DNA of 53,950 nt from Sphaerisporangium corydalis (GTDB lineage: Bacteria > Actinomycetota > Actinomycetes > Streptosporangiales > Streptosporangiaceae): the NCBI RefSeq assembly GCF_025506355.1, contig NZ_JANZYP010000070.1, positions 1 to 53,950 on the forward strand, read 5' to 3'. The notes beneath the pieces are model-generated. The model was not told the origin of the DNA and searched no databases. It worked only from the letters and a program-made list of their open reading frames with translations. Positions 25,177 through 34,744 of this stretch are shown in pieces. The position numbers and the translations under genes were made by a program. How positions within the stretch are numbered: the stretch's first letter is position 1; each line of letters opens with the position of its first letter.

Positions 25177-27662
25177 TCGCCCTGGCCTGGCAGACCGTCC
25201 GGGCCCGGATGGGCGGCTTCGTCGGCAGCTTCGTCGCGCTCGCGTTCGGCGTCGCGCTGCTGACCACGTCGGCGCTGTCCGCGCTCAGCGCGCTCGGCAC
25301 CGGCGACGGCCGCGCCGCCTGGCTTGCCCGGGCCGACGTCGTCGTCGCCGGCACCGCCTCGGCCACCCTCACCGCCGACGACGCCACCGGGCCGCCCGGC
25401 GTCGCCGATACCGTCGAATCCCGGGCGCTGCCGGGCGACCTGCCCCGGCGGCTGTCCACCGTGGACGGTGACCTCGTCGTCGACCACGCCGGCTACGCCA
25501 CCGTCGAGGGCGAGACGGGCGACCGGATCCACCCCTGGTCGGTCGCGGCCCTGCACCGCTCCACCTGGGCCGCGGGCGGACCCCCGGCGGGGCCGGACGG
25601 CATCGTGCTCACCTTGCCCACCGCCCACCGGGTCGGCGACCGGATCACCGCGCAGACCGCCGCCGGGCACCGCGAGTTCGTGGTCAGCGGTGTACTCGGC
25701 ACGACCGCGCCGGCCGCGTTCTACACCACCGACGCCGTCGCCGCCGAGCTCGCCGGCGACCGGATCGCCGTGATCGCGCTCACCGCCCGCCCGGGCACCA
25801 CCGCGGCCGCGCTGGCCGGGCAGGTACGTGCCGCCGCCGGCGACCAGGGCGCCGGCGGGGCCGTGCGCGTGCTCAGCGGCCGGGACCGGGTCGACGCGGC
25901 CCCGGACCCCGACTACCAGCTGCGCACGGCCGCGCTCATCGTGCTGGGCAACAGCGCCGGCATCGGCCTGGTCGTCGCCGCGTTCGTCGTCGCGTCGACG
26001 TTCGCCTACTCCGTCGCCACCCGGCGGCGCGAGTTCGGGCTGCTGCGCTCGGTCGGGGCGACGCCCCGCCAGGTCGGCCGGCTCGTGCTCGGCGAGGCCA
26101 TGACCGTGGCCGTCGTCGCCTGCCTGGCCGGCGCCGCCCTCGGCTACGCCGTCGCCGCGCCGTTCGCCCACTGGCTCGCCACCGTCGGCCTCGCCCCGCC
26201 CGGGTACACCGCCCGGTTCATCTGGTGGGCGGTGGCCGCGGCGATCGGCGTGGGCCTGCTCGTCGCGCTCGTCGCCGCGTGGCTGTCGGCCCGGCGGGCG
26301 GGGCGGATCAGGCCGGCCGAGGCGCTGCGGGAGGCCACCGTCGACCAGCGCGCGATGACGGTCGGCCGGTGGATCGCCGGCCTGCTCGCCGTCGGTGGCG
26401 CCGTGCCGCTGGCCGTCGCCTTCTCCGCATTGGACCCCGCCGCCCTCACGGGATACTTCTTCCTCGTGGTACTGCTGCTCATCACCGGCTGCGCCCTCCT
26501 CTCCCCGGTGCTGCTGCGGCCGCTCGTCTGGCTGCTGACCGCACCCGCCGCGGCCACCGGAGGCGCGACCGGGACCCTGGTACGGCACAGCGCGCTGACC
26601 GCGATGCGCCGCACGGCGGCCACCGTCGCGCCGATCGTCATCACCATCGGCCTGGCGGCCGGGGCGTTGGTCGGCGAGTCCATCATCACCGAGACCGGGC
26701 GGGCCGCCGCGGAGCACCGCGTCGTCGCGTCCGCCCTCGTCTCCGGGCCGGTCTCCGAGGGGACCGTGGCCGCGGTGGCGCGGGCGCCGGGGGTCAGGGC
26801 CGGTGTCGCCGTCACCGACCGGCCGGTGTACGTGTACGAACTCAACCCGCCGTACGACTGGACCGGTCGCTACGTAGACGGCCCCGCCCTGTCCCGCGTC
26901 GTGCACCTGCCGGTCGTCGCCGGCAGCCTCGACGACCTCACCGGAACCGACACGGTCGCGGTGCCCGTCGGCCGCCGGCGGCTCGGCGACACGCTGCGCA
27001 TCGCGCTGGCCGACTCCACCGAGGTGTCGCTCCGCGTGGTGGCCGTCGTCGACGACCAGATCGACCTGGCGCGGACGCTGCTGCTGCCGGCCGCCCTGCT
27101 CACCGGGCACAGCGGCGCGCCGCTCGCCGACCTCGTCTACCTCGATCTCGAGCCCGGCGCCGACACCGGCCCGGCGGCGGCCGCGGCCGCGGCGGGCGGC
27201 GGGGCGCTGGTACCGACCGCGCGGTTCCACGCGGTCCTCGACGCCGAGGGCGACCGGCTCAACAGCCTGGCCACCCTCGCACTGCTCGGGATGGCCCTGC
27301 TGTACACCGCCATCGGTATCGCCAACACGCTGCTCATGGCGACCAGCGGCCGGGCGCGCGACGTGGCGGTGCTGCGGCTGTCGGGGGCGACGCCCGGCCA
27401 GGTGCTGCGCATGATCGGCGCGGAGGCCGTGCTCGTCACCGCGCTCGGGGCGGTGTTGGCCGTGGTCGCCGTGGTGCCCGCGGTCGCCGGGCTCGTGCTC
27501 GCGCTGCGAGGCAAGAGTCCGGAGGTGCTCGTCGTGATGCCGTGGTGGCCGGTCGCCGCGATCGCCGGCGCCTGCCTCGTCATCGCACTGACCGCGAGCC
27601 TGGTACCGGCGGTCGTACTGGTCCGCCGACGACCTGCCGACCTGGCGAGCACCTGGGAGTAA
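25173..27662 (+). CDS. FtsX-like ABC permease
   Basis: An 829-aa permease with about ten hydrophobic segments in two FtsX modules: TM1 near 17-40 and a long outer domain, four to six helices in the middle (about 270-500), a second outer domain, and three helices at the C-terminus (ALLYTAIGIANTLLMATSGR marks the second FtsX module). It belongs to the MacB/LolE-type exporters that extract substrates or drive periplasmic work rather than pump through a channel. GTG start overlaps the ATPase stop. Confidence 0.92.
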   Translation: MIALAWQTVRARMGGFVGSFVALAFGVALLTTSALSALSALGTGDGRAAWLARADVVVAGTASATLTADDATGPPGVADTVESRALPGDLPRRLSTVDGDLVVDHAGYATVEGETGDRIHPWSVAALHRSTWAAGGPPAGPDGIVLTLPTAHRVGDRITAQTAAGHREFVVSGVLGTTAPAAFYTTDAVAAELAGDRIAVIALTARPGTTAAALAGQVRAAAGDQGAGGAVRVLSGRDRVDAAPDPDYQLRTAALIVLGNSAGIGLVVAAFVVASTFAYSVATRRREFGLLRSVGATPRQVGRLVLGEAMTVAVVACLAGAALGYAVAAPFAHWLATVGLAPPGYTARFIWWAVAAAIGVGLLVALVAAWLSARRAGRIRPAEALREATVDQRAMTVGRWIAGLLAVGGAVPLAVAFSALDPAALTGYFFLVVLLLITGCALLSPVLLRPLVWLLTAPAAATGGATGTLVRHSALTAMRRTAATVAPIVITIGLAAGALVGESIITETGRAAAEHRVVASALVSGPVSEGTVAAVARAPGVRAGVAVTDRPVYVYELNPPYDWTGRYVDGPALSRVVHLPVVAGSLDDLTGTDTVAVPVGRRRLGDTLRIALADSTEVSLRVVAVVDDQIDLARTLLLPAALLTGHSGAPLADLVYLDLEPGADTGPAAAAAAAGGGALVPTARFHAVLDAEGDRLNSLATLALLGMALLYTAIGIANTLLMATSGRARDVAVLRLSGATPGQVLRMIGAEAVLVTALGAVLAVVAVVPAVAGLVLALRGKSPEVLVVMPWWPVAAIAGACLVIALTASLVPAVVLVRRRPADLASTWE

Positions 27663-27926
27663 CGGCGTCCACGCCCACGCTGCCCGGCATCGAGCAACGC
27701 TCTCAGAGTGAGAGTCTCGGCTGTGATGAGCACCGGACGCATGGACCGGATCGGCCCGGCAGTCCCCCGAATCGGAAGGGATCGTTCCTCGCTCCGACCA
27801 GGGCGAAGCTCCCGAACAAACGCCCGAGCGGAGCGAGGCCCTTTTCGAGCGGAGCGAGGGACCTTCCTGGCCCGGTGAGCTAGGCCTGTTTCCGAGCGGA
27901 GCGAGGATCGTTCTGTGGGGGTTCGG
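27663..27926. other. Non-coding gap with GAGCGGAGCGAGG repeats
   Basis: This 264-bp gap between the cassette and ftsY holds no gene. Its right half has three copies of CGAGCGGAGCGAGG and nearby inverse fragments (TCCTCGCTCCG). Confidence 0.6.
27825..27906. repeat. Three copies of CGAGCGGAGCGAGG
   Basis: Identical 14-bp units lie at 27825-27838, 27846-27859 and 27893-27906. A partial inverted copy, TTCCTCGCTCCG, lies at 27785-27796, so hairpins are possible. They mark the border between accessory cassette and conserved block. Confidence 0.8.
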
Positions 27927-29105
27927 TCAGTCGCCGAGGATGGCGTCGACGAAGGCTTCGGCGTCGAAGGGGGCCAGGTCGTCGGGGCCCTCGCCGAGGC
28001 CCACGAGCTTGACGGGGACGCCGAGCTCGCGCTGGACCGAGATGACGATGCCCCCCTTGGCGGTGCCGTCGAGCTTGGTCAGGACGATGCCGGTGATGTT
28101 GACCACCTCGGCGAACACCTGGGCCTGGCGCATGCCGTTCTGCCCGGTGGTCGCGTCCAGGACGAGCAGGACCTCGTCGACGGTCGCCCTCTTCTCGATG
28201 ACCCGCTTGACCTTGCCGAGCTCGTCCATCAGGCCGGTCTTGGTGTGGAGGCGGCCGGCGGTGTCGATGATGACCGCGTCGACCTTGTCCTCGATGCCCT
28301 TGCTCACGGCGTCGAAGGCCACCGAGGCCGGGTCGGCGCCCTCGTCCTTGCGGACCACCTCGGCGCCGACGCGCTCGCCCCAGGTCTGGAGCTGGTCGGC
28401 CGCGGCGGCCCTGAAGGTGTCGGCCGCGCCGAGGACGACCCTGCGGCCGTCGCCGACCAGCGCGCGGGCGAGTTTGCCCGTGGTGGTGGTCTTGCCGGTG
28501 CCGTTGACGCCGACGACGAGCACGATGGCGGGCCGCTCGCCGTGGGGCGTGGTGTGCAGGGTGCGGTCCATGTCGGCGCCGACCTGGATGAGGAGCTGCT
28601 CGCGGAGCAGCGCGCGCACCTCGTCGTGGCCGCGCGAGCCGAGCACCTTGACCTTGGTGCGCAGCTCCTCGACCATCGCGCGGGCCGGGGCGACGCCCAC
28701 GTCGGCGGTGATCAGCGTGTCCTCGATCTCGTCCCAGGCGTCGTCGTCCAGGCGGTCGCGGGAGAGCAGCTCCAGCAGGCCCCTGCCCAGCGCGCTCTGC
28801 GAGCGGGCCAGCCGGGCGCGGAGCCGTACGAGGCGGCCGGCGGACGGGGGCGGGATCTCGATCGCGGGGACCGCCGGGGCCACGGGCTCGACCGGCCTGG
28901 CGGGCGGCGGGACGGTGGTCGTGGCGGCGTCGTCCTCGACGACGCCGGTGGCCGGGGCCCGTTCCTCCTCACGGAGGGCCGGCGCCTCCGATGGCGGGAC
29001 CGGAGGCGCGTGCCGATCGCGGGGCCGGAAGAGCAGGAACATGCCCCCCGCCGCGAGCAACGCGACGAGGAGAACGATCACGATGATGCCGAGATACCCA
29101 TCCAC
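27927..29105 (-). CDS. ftsY: Signal recognition particle receptor FtsY
   Basis: A 392-aa SRP receptor GTPase. It has an N-terminal membrane anchor (about 5-28), a Pro/Ala-rich linker, the N domain (helices from about 75) and the G domain with G1 GVNGTGKTTTTGKLAR (about 195-210), DTAGR (G3), TKLDGTAKGG (G4) and the C-terminal GLGEGPDDLAPFDA segment. It docks ribosome-SRP complexes at the membrane. It sits downstream of smc as in related actinobacteria. Confidence 0.97.
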   Translation of the reverse strand: MDGYLGIIVIVLLVALLAAGGMFLLFRPRDRHAPPVPPSEAPALREEERAPATGVVEDDAATTTVPPPARPVEPVAPAVPAIEIPPPSAGRLVRLRARLARSQSALGRGLLELLSRDRLDDDAWDEIEDTLITADVGVAPARAMVEELRTKVKVLGSRGHDEVRALLREQLLIQVGADMDRTLHTTPHGERPAIVLVVGVNGTGKTTTTGKLARALVGDGRRVVLGAADTFRAAAADQLQTWGERVGAEVVRKDEGADPASVAFDAVSKGIEDKVDAVIIDTAGRLHTKTGLMDELGKVKRVIEKRATVDEVLLVLDATTGQNGMRQAQVFAEVVNITGIVLTKLDGTAKGGIVISVQRELGVPVKLVGLGEGPDDLAPFDAEAFVDAILGD

Positions 29106-29177
29106 AAGATGTCAGTTTCCCAGACGACCGGCCATGATGGCGCCCGGGCTCGCCCAAGCCACCCCCGATATACCGAC

Positions 29178-29189
29178 ATTTCCGGAAAT
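29178..29189. promoter_or_regulatory. Palindrome in the smc-ftsY gap
   Basis: ATTTCCGGAAAT is a perfect 12-bp palindrome in the 111-bp gap. A TATATC hexamer on the minus strand lies just beyond (29172-29167). This may be an ftsY promoter region. Confidence 0.3.
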
Positions 29190-29216
29190 CGCCAGGTTAT
29201 CGATGGCCAATGGGGG

Positions 29217-32200
29217 TCAGGCGGTTTCGCGTTCGCGGAGGCGTTGGCTGACGACCTGGGTGACGCCGTCCCCGCGCATGCTGACCCCGTACAGCGCGTC
29301 GGCGATCTCCATCGTGCGCTTCTGGTGCGTGATCACGATGAGCTGTGAGCTCTGCCGCAGCTCCTCGAAGAGCGTGAGCAGCCGCTGGGTGTTGGTGTCG
29401 TCGAGCGCGGCCTCGACCTCGTCCATCACGTAGAACGGCGACGGCCGCGCCTTGAAGATCGAGATGAGGAACGCCACGGCGGTCAGCGACCGCTCGCCGC
29501 CCGACAGCAGGGACAGGCGCTTGACCTTCTTGCCCGGCGGCCTGGCCTCCACGTCGACGCCGGTGGTGAGCATGTCGGCGGGGTCGGTCAGCAGCAGCCG
29601 CCCGTCGCCGCCGGGGAAGACCCGGGAGAAGATGGCCTCGAACTCGCGCGCGACGTCCTCGTAGGCGGCCGTGAAGACCTGCTCCACGCGCTCGTCGACC
29701 TCCTTGACCACGGTCAGCAGGTCGCGCCGCGTCTTGCGCAGGTCCTCCAGCTGGGAGTTGAGGAAGGTGTGGCGCTCCTCCAGCGCCGCGAACTCCTCGA
29801 GCGCCAGCGGGTTGACCTTGCCGAGCTGGGTCATCTGCCGGTCGGCCACCCGGGCCCGCTTCTCCTGCTCCTCGCGGACGTACGGCACCGGCTCGCCGTC
29901 CTCGCCGGGCACGGGCTGGTCCGGGCCGTACTCGGAGATCAGGGCGTCCATCTCGACCCCGTACTCCTCCATGGCCCGGGTCTCCATCTGCTCCAGGCGC
30001 AGGCGCTGCTCGGTGCGGGCGACCTCGGTGCCGTGCACGCGGTTGACCAGCTTGTCGAGCTCGCCGGACAGCTCGCGCACGGCCGTGCGGACGGACTTGA
30101 GCTCGGCGTCGATCTCGCCGCGCGCCCGCTCGGCCTCGTCGCGCTCCTGGGCCGCCAGCGCCAGGGACGCCTCGAGCACCCCGAGCGCGCGGCCGGCGCC
30201 GTGGACGACCGCTTCCGCGACCTGGGCCTGGGCCCGCCGCCGTTCCCGCAGGGCCGCCGCACCCGCCCGTTCCTCGCGCTCACGCCTGGCCGCGCGCATG
30301 AGCTGGTCGGCGCGGCCCTCGATGCCCTTGACCCGCTCCTCGGACGTGCGGACGGTGAGGCGGGCCTCCATCTCGCTCTGGCGGGTCACCGAGCAGGCGA
30401 CGGCCAGCTCGTCCCGCGTGTCGGTGGTCGGCTCGGCGGACAGCTCGTCGGCGTACTCCGCCTCGGCGAGGCGCTCTTCGAGCTCCAGCACGCCGGCCAG
30501 GTCGCGGTCGCGCGCCTCCTCGGCGGTGACGACGTTCTTCGCCAGCCGGTCGCACTCGTCCCGCGCGGCCTTGGCCGCCGCGTCGAGCTGGGCCAGCCGC
30601 CGGGCCGCGGCGGCCACCCGCTGGTCGGCCTCGCGCTGCCTGCCGCGCAGCCGGTCGAGCACGCCTTGGGCGGCGTTCACCCCGGCCTGGGCGGTGTTCA
30701 CGCCGGTCTGGGCCTGGGCGGCCCACGTCTGGGCGGCCTCGACGGCCTGCTGCGCCGCGCGTTCGGCGCCGGCGGCCTCGGACAGGGCGGCGGCCGAGCG
30801 CTCGGCGTCGGCGCCCGACTCCGCCAGGTCGGCCACGGCCTGGTCGAGCGCCGCGCGCACCTGGAGCACGGAGGTGCCGCCGCCGGACCCGCCGTGCGCG
30901 AAGAACGCGCCGACCAGGTCGCCCGTCCAGGTGACCGCACGCAGGTCGGGGCGCTCCTCCACGAGCTTCCTGGCCACCGTCACGTCGTCCACCACGACGA
31001 CGCCGGACAGCAGGCTCTCGACGGCGGGGCGGAACGCGTCGGACACCTCCACCAGGTCGCGGACCCACGGGGCGCCGTCGACGGCGGCGGGGCGCGGGAC
31101 GGCGGCGTCGGAGGCGATGACCAGGCCCGCCCGGCCGGCGTCCTCGGCGCGGAGCAGCTCGACGGCGTCCACGACGGTGGACAGGGACTCGACGGCGACC
31201 GCCTCGGCCGCGGCGCCGAGCACGGCCGCGACGGCCGGTTCCGCGCCCGGCCTGACGGTCATCATCGTGGCGAGCGGCCCGAGCACGCCGGACAGGCCGG
31301 CGGACAGGAGCGCCGCGCCGCCGTCCGCGCCCTGGGAGATGCCCATCCGCAGGGCGTCCCGCCGGGCCTCCAGGGCGGCGACGGCCCGCTGCGCCTTCTG
31401 GTCGGCGGCCTGGGCCGCGGCCGTGGCCGAGCGCGCCGCGGCGAACTCCCTTCTCGGGGTCTCGGCGGCGACCTTGGCCTCCTCGACGGCGGTCCTGGCC
31501 TCCTCCACGGCGGCCTGGGCCTCGGCGACGCCCTGCTGTGCCCGCGCCAGCTCCTCGGCGAGCGCGGGATCGCCGCCGGGCTCGTCCAGCTCCTGCGCGT
31601 CGCGGTCCTCGGCCGCCCGCTCGCTGCGCTGCCGCGCCTCGGCGAGCGCCTTGGCCAGCCGCCCGATCTCCTCCTCTGCGGCCCGCGCGCGCCCGCGCAC
31701 GGCGGCCACCTCGCCTCGCAGCTTGGCCAGGCTCTCCCGCCGGTCGGCGGCGGCCCGCGCCGCGGCGGCCAGGCGCCTCTCCTCGCCCGCGAGCGCGGTC
31801 TCGGCGTCCGCCCGGCGCCCGACGGCCTGTTCGAGTATCGTCTCGGCCTGCTCCAGCTCGATCTTGAGCGCCTCCTCGCGGGCGCCCACCTCGGCGGCCT
31901 CGCGCTCGTAGTCCTCGGGGTCGCGCCCGCGCCGTTCGATGGAGGCGGCCTCGACGGCGTGGCGGTGGCGCTCGGAGGCGAGGGTCTCGACGCTGTGCAG
32001 GCGCTCCTTGAGTGCCGACAGGCGGTAGAAGGTCTCCTGGGCGGCGGCCAGGCGGGGCTGCGCAGCGCCCTCCGCGGCCTCCAGCTCGGCCTCGCGAGCC
32101 TGCCCCCGCTCCAGGTCGGACTCGACCTGGGAGCGCCTGGCACGGATCTGGGCCTCGTCGGCCGCCTCGCGGTCGAGGTGGCCGCGGAGCCGTACGACGT

Positions 32201-32897
32201 CGTCGGAGAGCAGGCGCAGGCGCGCGTCGCGCAGGTCGGCCTGGATGACCGCGGCCTTCCTGGCGATCTCGGCCTGGCGGCCCAGCGGCTTGAGCTGGCG
32301 GCGGAGCTCGTTGGCCAGGTCCTGGACGCGGGTGAGGTTGGCCTGCATGGCGTCGAGCTTCCGCAGCGCCTTCTCCTTGCGCTTGCGGTGCTTCAGTACG
32401 CCGGCGGCCTCCTCGATGAACGCCCTGCGCTCCTCGGGCCCGGCGTGCAGGACGGCGTCGAGCTGGCCCTGGCCGACGATCACGTGCATCTCGCGGCCGA
32501 TGCCGGAGTCGGACAGCAGCTCCTGGATGTCCAGGAGGCGGCAGGTGTCGCCGTTGATGGCGTACTCGCTCTGGCCCGATCGGAACATCAGCCGGCTGAT
32601 CGTGACCTCGGTGTAGTCGATCGGGAGGGCGCCGTCGGTGTTGTCGATCGTGAGCGTCACCTCGGCGCGGCCGAGCGGCGGCCGGGAGGAGGTGCCGGCG
32701 AAGATGACGTCCTCCATCTTGCCGCCGCGCAGGGACTTGGCGCTGTGCTCACCCATGACCCAGGCCAGGGCGTCGACCACGTTGGACTTGCCGGACCCGT
32801 TCGGCCCGACCACGCAGGTGATGCCGGGCTCGAAGCGCAGGGCGGTGGCCGAGGCGAAGGACTTGAAGCCGCGCAGGGTGAGGTTCTTGAGGTACAC
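29217..32897 (-). CDS. smc: Chromosome segregation ATPase SMC
   Basis: A 1,226-aa condensin core. Walker A GPNGSGKS is at 31-38; long coiled coils flank a hinge (about 520-650, with the GVLGPLATMMTVRPG segment); the signature LLSGGERSLTAVA is near 1130 and Walker B FYVMDEVEAALDD near 1155. The length is typical (1,180-1,230). It works with ScpA/ScpB, not present here, to organise and separate chromosomes. Confidence 0.97.
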   Translation of the reverse strand: MYLKNLTLRGFKSFASATALRFEPGITCVVGPNGSGKSNVVDALAWVMGEHSAKSLRGGKMEDVIFAGTSSRPPLGRAEVTLTIDNTDGALPIDYTEVTISRLMFRSGQSEYAINGDTCRLLDIQELLSDSGIGREMHVIVGQGQLDAVLHAGPEERRAFIEEAAGVLKHRKRKEKALRKLDAMQANLTRVQDLANELRRQLKPLGRQAEIARKAAVIQADLRDARLRLLSDDVVRLRGHLDREAADEAQIRARRSQVESDLERGQAREAELEAAEGAAQPRLAAAQETFYRLSALKERLHSVETLASERHRHAVEAASIERRGRDPEDYEREAAEVGAREEALKIELEQAETILEQAVGRRADAETALAGEERRLAAAARAAADRRESLAKLRGEVAAVRGRARAAEEEIGRLAKALAEARQRSERAAEDRDAQELDEPGGDPALAEELARAQQGVAEAQAAVEEARTAVEEAKVAAETPRREFAAARSATAAAQAADQKAQRAVAALEARRDALRMGISQGADGGAALLSAGLSGVLGPLATMMTVRPGAEPAVAAVLGAAAEAVAVESLSTVVDAVELLRAEDAGRAGLVIASDAAVPRPAAVDGAPWVRDLVEVSDAFRPAVESLLSGVVVVDDVTVARKLVEERPDLRAVTWTGDLVGAFFAHGGSGGGTSVLQVRAALDQAVADLAESGADAERSAAALSEAAGAERAAQQAVEAAQTWAAQAQTGVNTAQAGVNAAQGVLDRLRGRQREADQRVAAAARRLAQLDAAAKAARDECDRLAKNVVTAEEARDRDLAGVLELEERLAEAEYADELSAEPTTDTRDELAVACSVTRQSEMEARLTVRTSEERVKGIEGRADQLMRAARREREERAGAAALRERRRAQAQVAEAVVHGAGRALGVLEASLALAAQERDEAERARGEIDAELKSVRTAVRELSGELDKLVNRVHGTEVARTEQRLRLEQMETRAMEEYGVEMDALISEYGPDQPVPGEDGEPVPYVREEQEKRARVADRQMTQLGKVNPLALEEFAALEERHTFLNSQLEDLRKTRRDLLTVVKEVDERVEQVFTAAYEDVAREFEAIFSRVFPGGDGRLLLTDPADMLTTGVDVEARPPGKKVKRLSLLSGGERSLTAVAFLISIFKARPSPFYVMDEVEAALDDTNTQRLLTLFEELRQSSQLIVITHQKRTMEIADALYGVSMRGDGVTQVVSQRLRERETA

Positions 32898-33095
32898 GCG
32901 CCGACCCCCCGTCCGCTCCGAGATCGCCCGCAGGCCTCGGGGACGATCCTCGGGGGCACCCTACCGGCTCATGGGCCGCGAAAGTGCGCAGGCGGCGATG
33001 CTCGGCGGCGGGGAGGGCGCGACATCTCGCTCAGGGCATGCTTAAGAACCCACCGAGCGGGGTAACCACCAGGCAAAGAAACCGGGTAAATGACA

Positions 33096-33120
33096 AGGGA
33101 CGCCTTTGCGGGGCGTCCCT
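33096..33120 (-). terminator. Hairpin after the small coiled-coil gene
   Basis: AGGGACGCC (33096-33104) pairs with GGCGTCCCT (33112-33120), 7-nt loop. It lies 26 nt past the stop of the minus-strand gene at 33147-33341 and upstream of smc, so smc probably has its own promoter in 32898-33095. Confidence 0.75.
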
Positions 33121-33146
33121 GACAGTGTGATGCCGTACCGAACCTC

Positions 33147-33341
33147 TCAGGTGAGGGCCGGCTCGCGATCTTGCAGACGAGCGAACGCCTCATCGCGCGA
33201 CTGCGCGGCGAGAGCGTCGTTCTGGGCCTGGAGCCTTGTGAGCTCTGCCTCCAGATCCCGGATTCGCTGCTGGAGACGGCGCATTTCCGAGACCATTCGA
33301 GGGTCAAGACCGCCGACGTGGCCGAGTAGAGCCTTCGCCAT
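33147..33341 (-). CDS. Small coiled-coil protein next to smc, 64 aa
   Basis: A 64-aa protein from ATG 33341, with GGAGGA 9 nt upstream. It starts MAKALLGHVGGLDPRMVSEM and continues as a single heptad-like helix (RRLQQRIRDLEAELTRLQAQ) before a short tail. It has no membrane segment. I recall similar short proteins in other actinobacteria but not a function. Its place between acyP and smc and its own terminator suggest an independent unit. Confidence 0.75.
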   Translation of the reverse strand: MAKALLGHVGGLDPRMVSEMRRLQQRIRDLEAELTRLQAQNDALAAQSRDEAFARLQDREPALT

Positions 33342-33530
33342 GGTTAAGGGTCCTCCACGCTGAGTGACCAAACTGGTTCGCGCACTTCTTGCCGCGGGAG
33401 GGGTGCGCGTGTTTCCTATCAAGAGTCGCACCGGCAAAGGAGGCGGTCAAGTTGAACGCTCCCCATGAATGCACCAATGGGCACTCCCGACATGTAAATA
33501 TACCGCATTTAGGGGGTTTAAGGGAAGCGG

Positions 33531-33830
33531 CTACCGCTCCACGAATCCATCGAAACCACCGCGAACCACCGACCACCGCTCTACCACCACGTCTACCCGC
33601 CCGGGGGTGTCGCCACCCCTGAGCTGGGAAAGCAGCTTCTCGCAGGCCTCGCGGGGGCCCTCCGCCACCACCTCGACCCGGCCGTCGGCGAGGTTCGAGG
33701 CCGAACCCACCAGTCCGAGCTCCAGCGCCCGGGACCGCGCCCACCAGCGGAAACCCACTCCCTGGACCCGGCCGCGCACCCAGACGTTGAGACGAACATC
33801 ACTCTCGTCCGCGTCCGGAAGGCCGCTCAT
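33531..33830 (-). CDS. acyP: Acylphosphatase
   Basis: A 99-aa protein with the acylphosphatase signature (GRVQGVGFRWWARSRALEL; catalytic Arg in this loop and Asn in GSASNLADGRVEVVAEG). It hydrolyses acyl phosphates. The ATG overlaps the mutM stop (ATGA), so translation is probably coupled. Confidence 0.93.
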   Translation of the reverse strand: MSGLPDADESDVRLNVWVRGRVQGVGFRWWARSRALELGLVGSASNLADGRVEVVAEGPREACEKLLSQLRGGDTPGRVDVVVERWSVVRGGFDGFVER

Positions 33831-34741
33831 GACCCCACCCGGGGTTGACACGAGGGGCAACTGTAGGAGGACCTGTTCATGAACGCCTCCCGCAGGACGG
33901 GACCGCCGCACCGGGCGCACGGCTCGCCCTCCCTGCCGTACACGTTGAGTGACCGCCCGAAGTAACCACTCTCGCCGTTCACGTTGACGTAGAGGCTGTC
34001 GAACGAGGTGCCGCCCTGGCCGAGCGCCTCGCCCAGCACCTCGCGCACGGCCGCCAGCAGCTCGCCGGTCCTGCGCGTCGACAGGGTGCGCGTGGGGGTC
34101 CCGCCGTGCAGGCCCGCACGCCACAGCGCCTCATCGGCGTAGATGTTACCCACGCCGCTGATCAGCGACTGGTCCAGCAGCGCCCGCTTGACCTCGGTCT
34201 GCCTGGCGGTCAGCCGCAGCGCGAACACCTCGTCGTCGAACGCCTCTTCGAGCGGGTCGGCCGCGATGTGCGCGATCGGCTCGGGCACGGAGCGGCCGAG
34301 CGTCACCAGCGGGGCGACCAGAAGGTGGCCGAACGTGCGCTGGTCCACGAACCGCAGCTCCGGGCCCCCGTCGTCGAAGGCCAGCCGTACCCGCAGGTGC
34401 TTCTCGACGGGGGACCCGCGCTCGACGACCAGCAGTTGCCCGCTCATCCCCAGATGGGCCAGCAGCGCCTCGGAGGCCTCTTTGACGTCACCGGCTTCCC
34501 CGGCCGCTCCGGCGGCCTCAGCGTCGCTCACGGCCTCACCCAGGGGCATCCACAGGTATTTGCCCCGCCGCTCGGCAGAAAGCAGCGTGCGGCCCGCGAG
34601 CCGGCCGGTGAACTCGGCGGCCCCCGGGACGTGCCGGCGGATCGCACGGGGGTGGACGACCTCGGCCTCGGCGACCGTCCGTCCGGCGACCCAGCGCGAG
34701 AGCCCCCGCCGCACGACCTCAACCTCGGGCAACTCGGGCAT
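33827..34741 (-). CDS. mutM: Formamidopyrimidine-DNA glycosylase (MutM/Fpg)
   Basis: A 304-aa base-excision repair enzyme that removes 8-oxoguanine and cuts the abasic site. The N-terminal MPELPEVE gives the catalytic Pro2 and Glu3; the Lys in RRGKYLW and HLGMSGQL are intact. The helix-two-turn-helix (about 165-240) is followed by a zinc finger with Cys 275, 278, 295 and 298. Cotranscribed with rnc (3-nt gap) and acyP. Confidence 0.96.
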   Translation of the reverse strand: MPELPEVEVVRRGLSRWVAGRTVAEAEVVHPRAIRRHVPGAAEFTGRLAGRTLLSAERRGKYLWMPLGEAVSDAEAAGAAGEAGDVKEASEALLAHLGMSGQLLVVERGSPVEKHLRVRLAFDDGGPELRFVDQRTFGHLLVAPLVTLGRSVPEPIAHIAADPLEEAFDDEVFALRLTARQTEVKRALLDQSLISGVGNIYADEALWRAGLHGGTPTRTLSTRRTGELLAAVREVLGEALGQGGTSFDSLYVNVNGESGYFGRSLNVYGREGEPCARCGGPVLREAFMNRSSYSCPSCQPRVGS

Positions 34742-34744
34742 GGG

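Noticed and set aside
25098..27230. Very long minus-strand open frame opposite the FtsX permease
   Set aside because: It mirrors the permease codons; high GC keeps the antisense frame open. Gly/Arg/Asp-rich low-complexity product.
29769..33065. Open frame of about 1,100 codons opposite smc
   Set aside because: Antisense shadow of smc; the smc protein is unmistakable.
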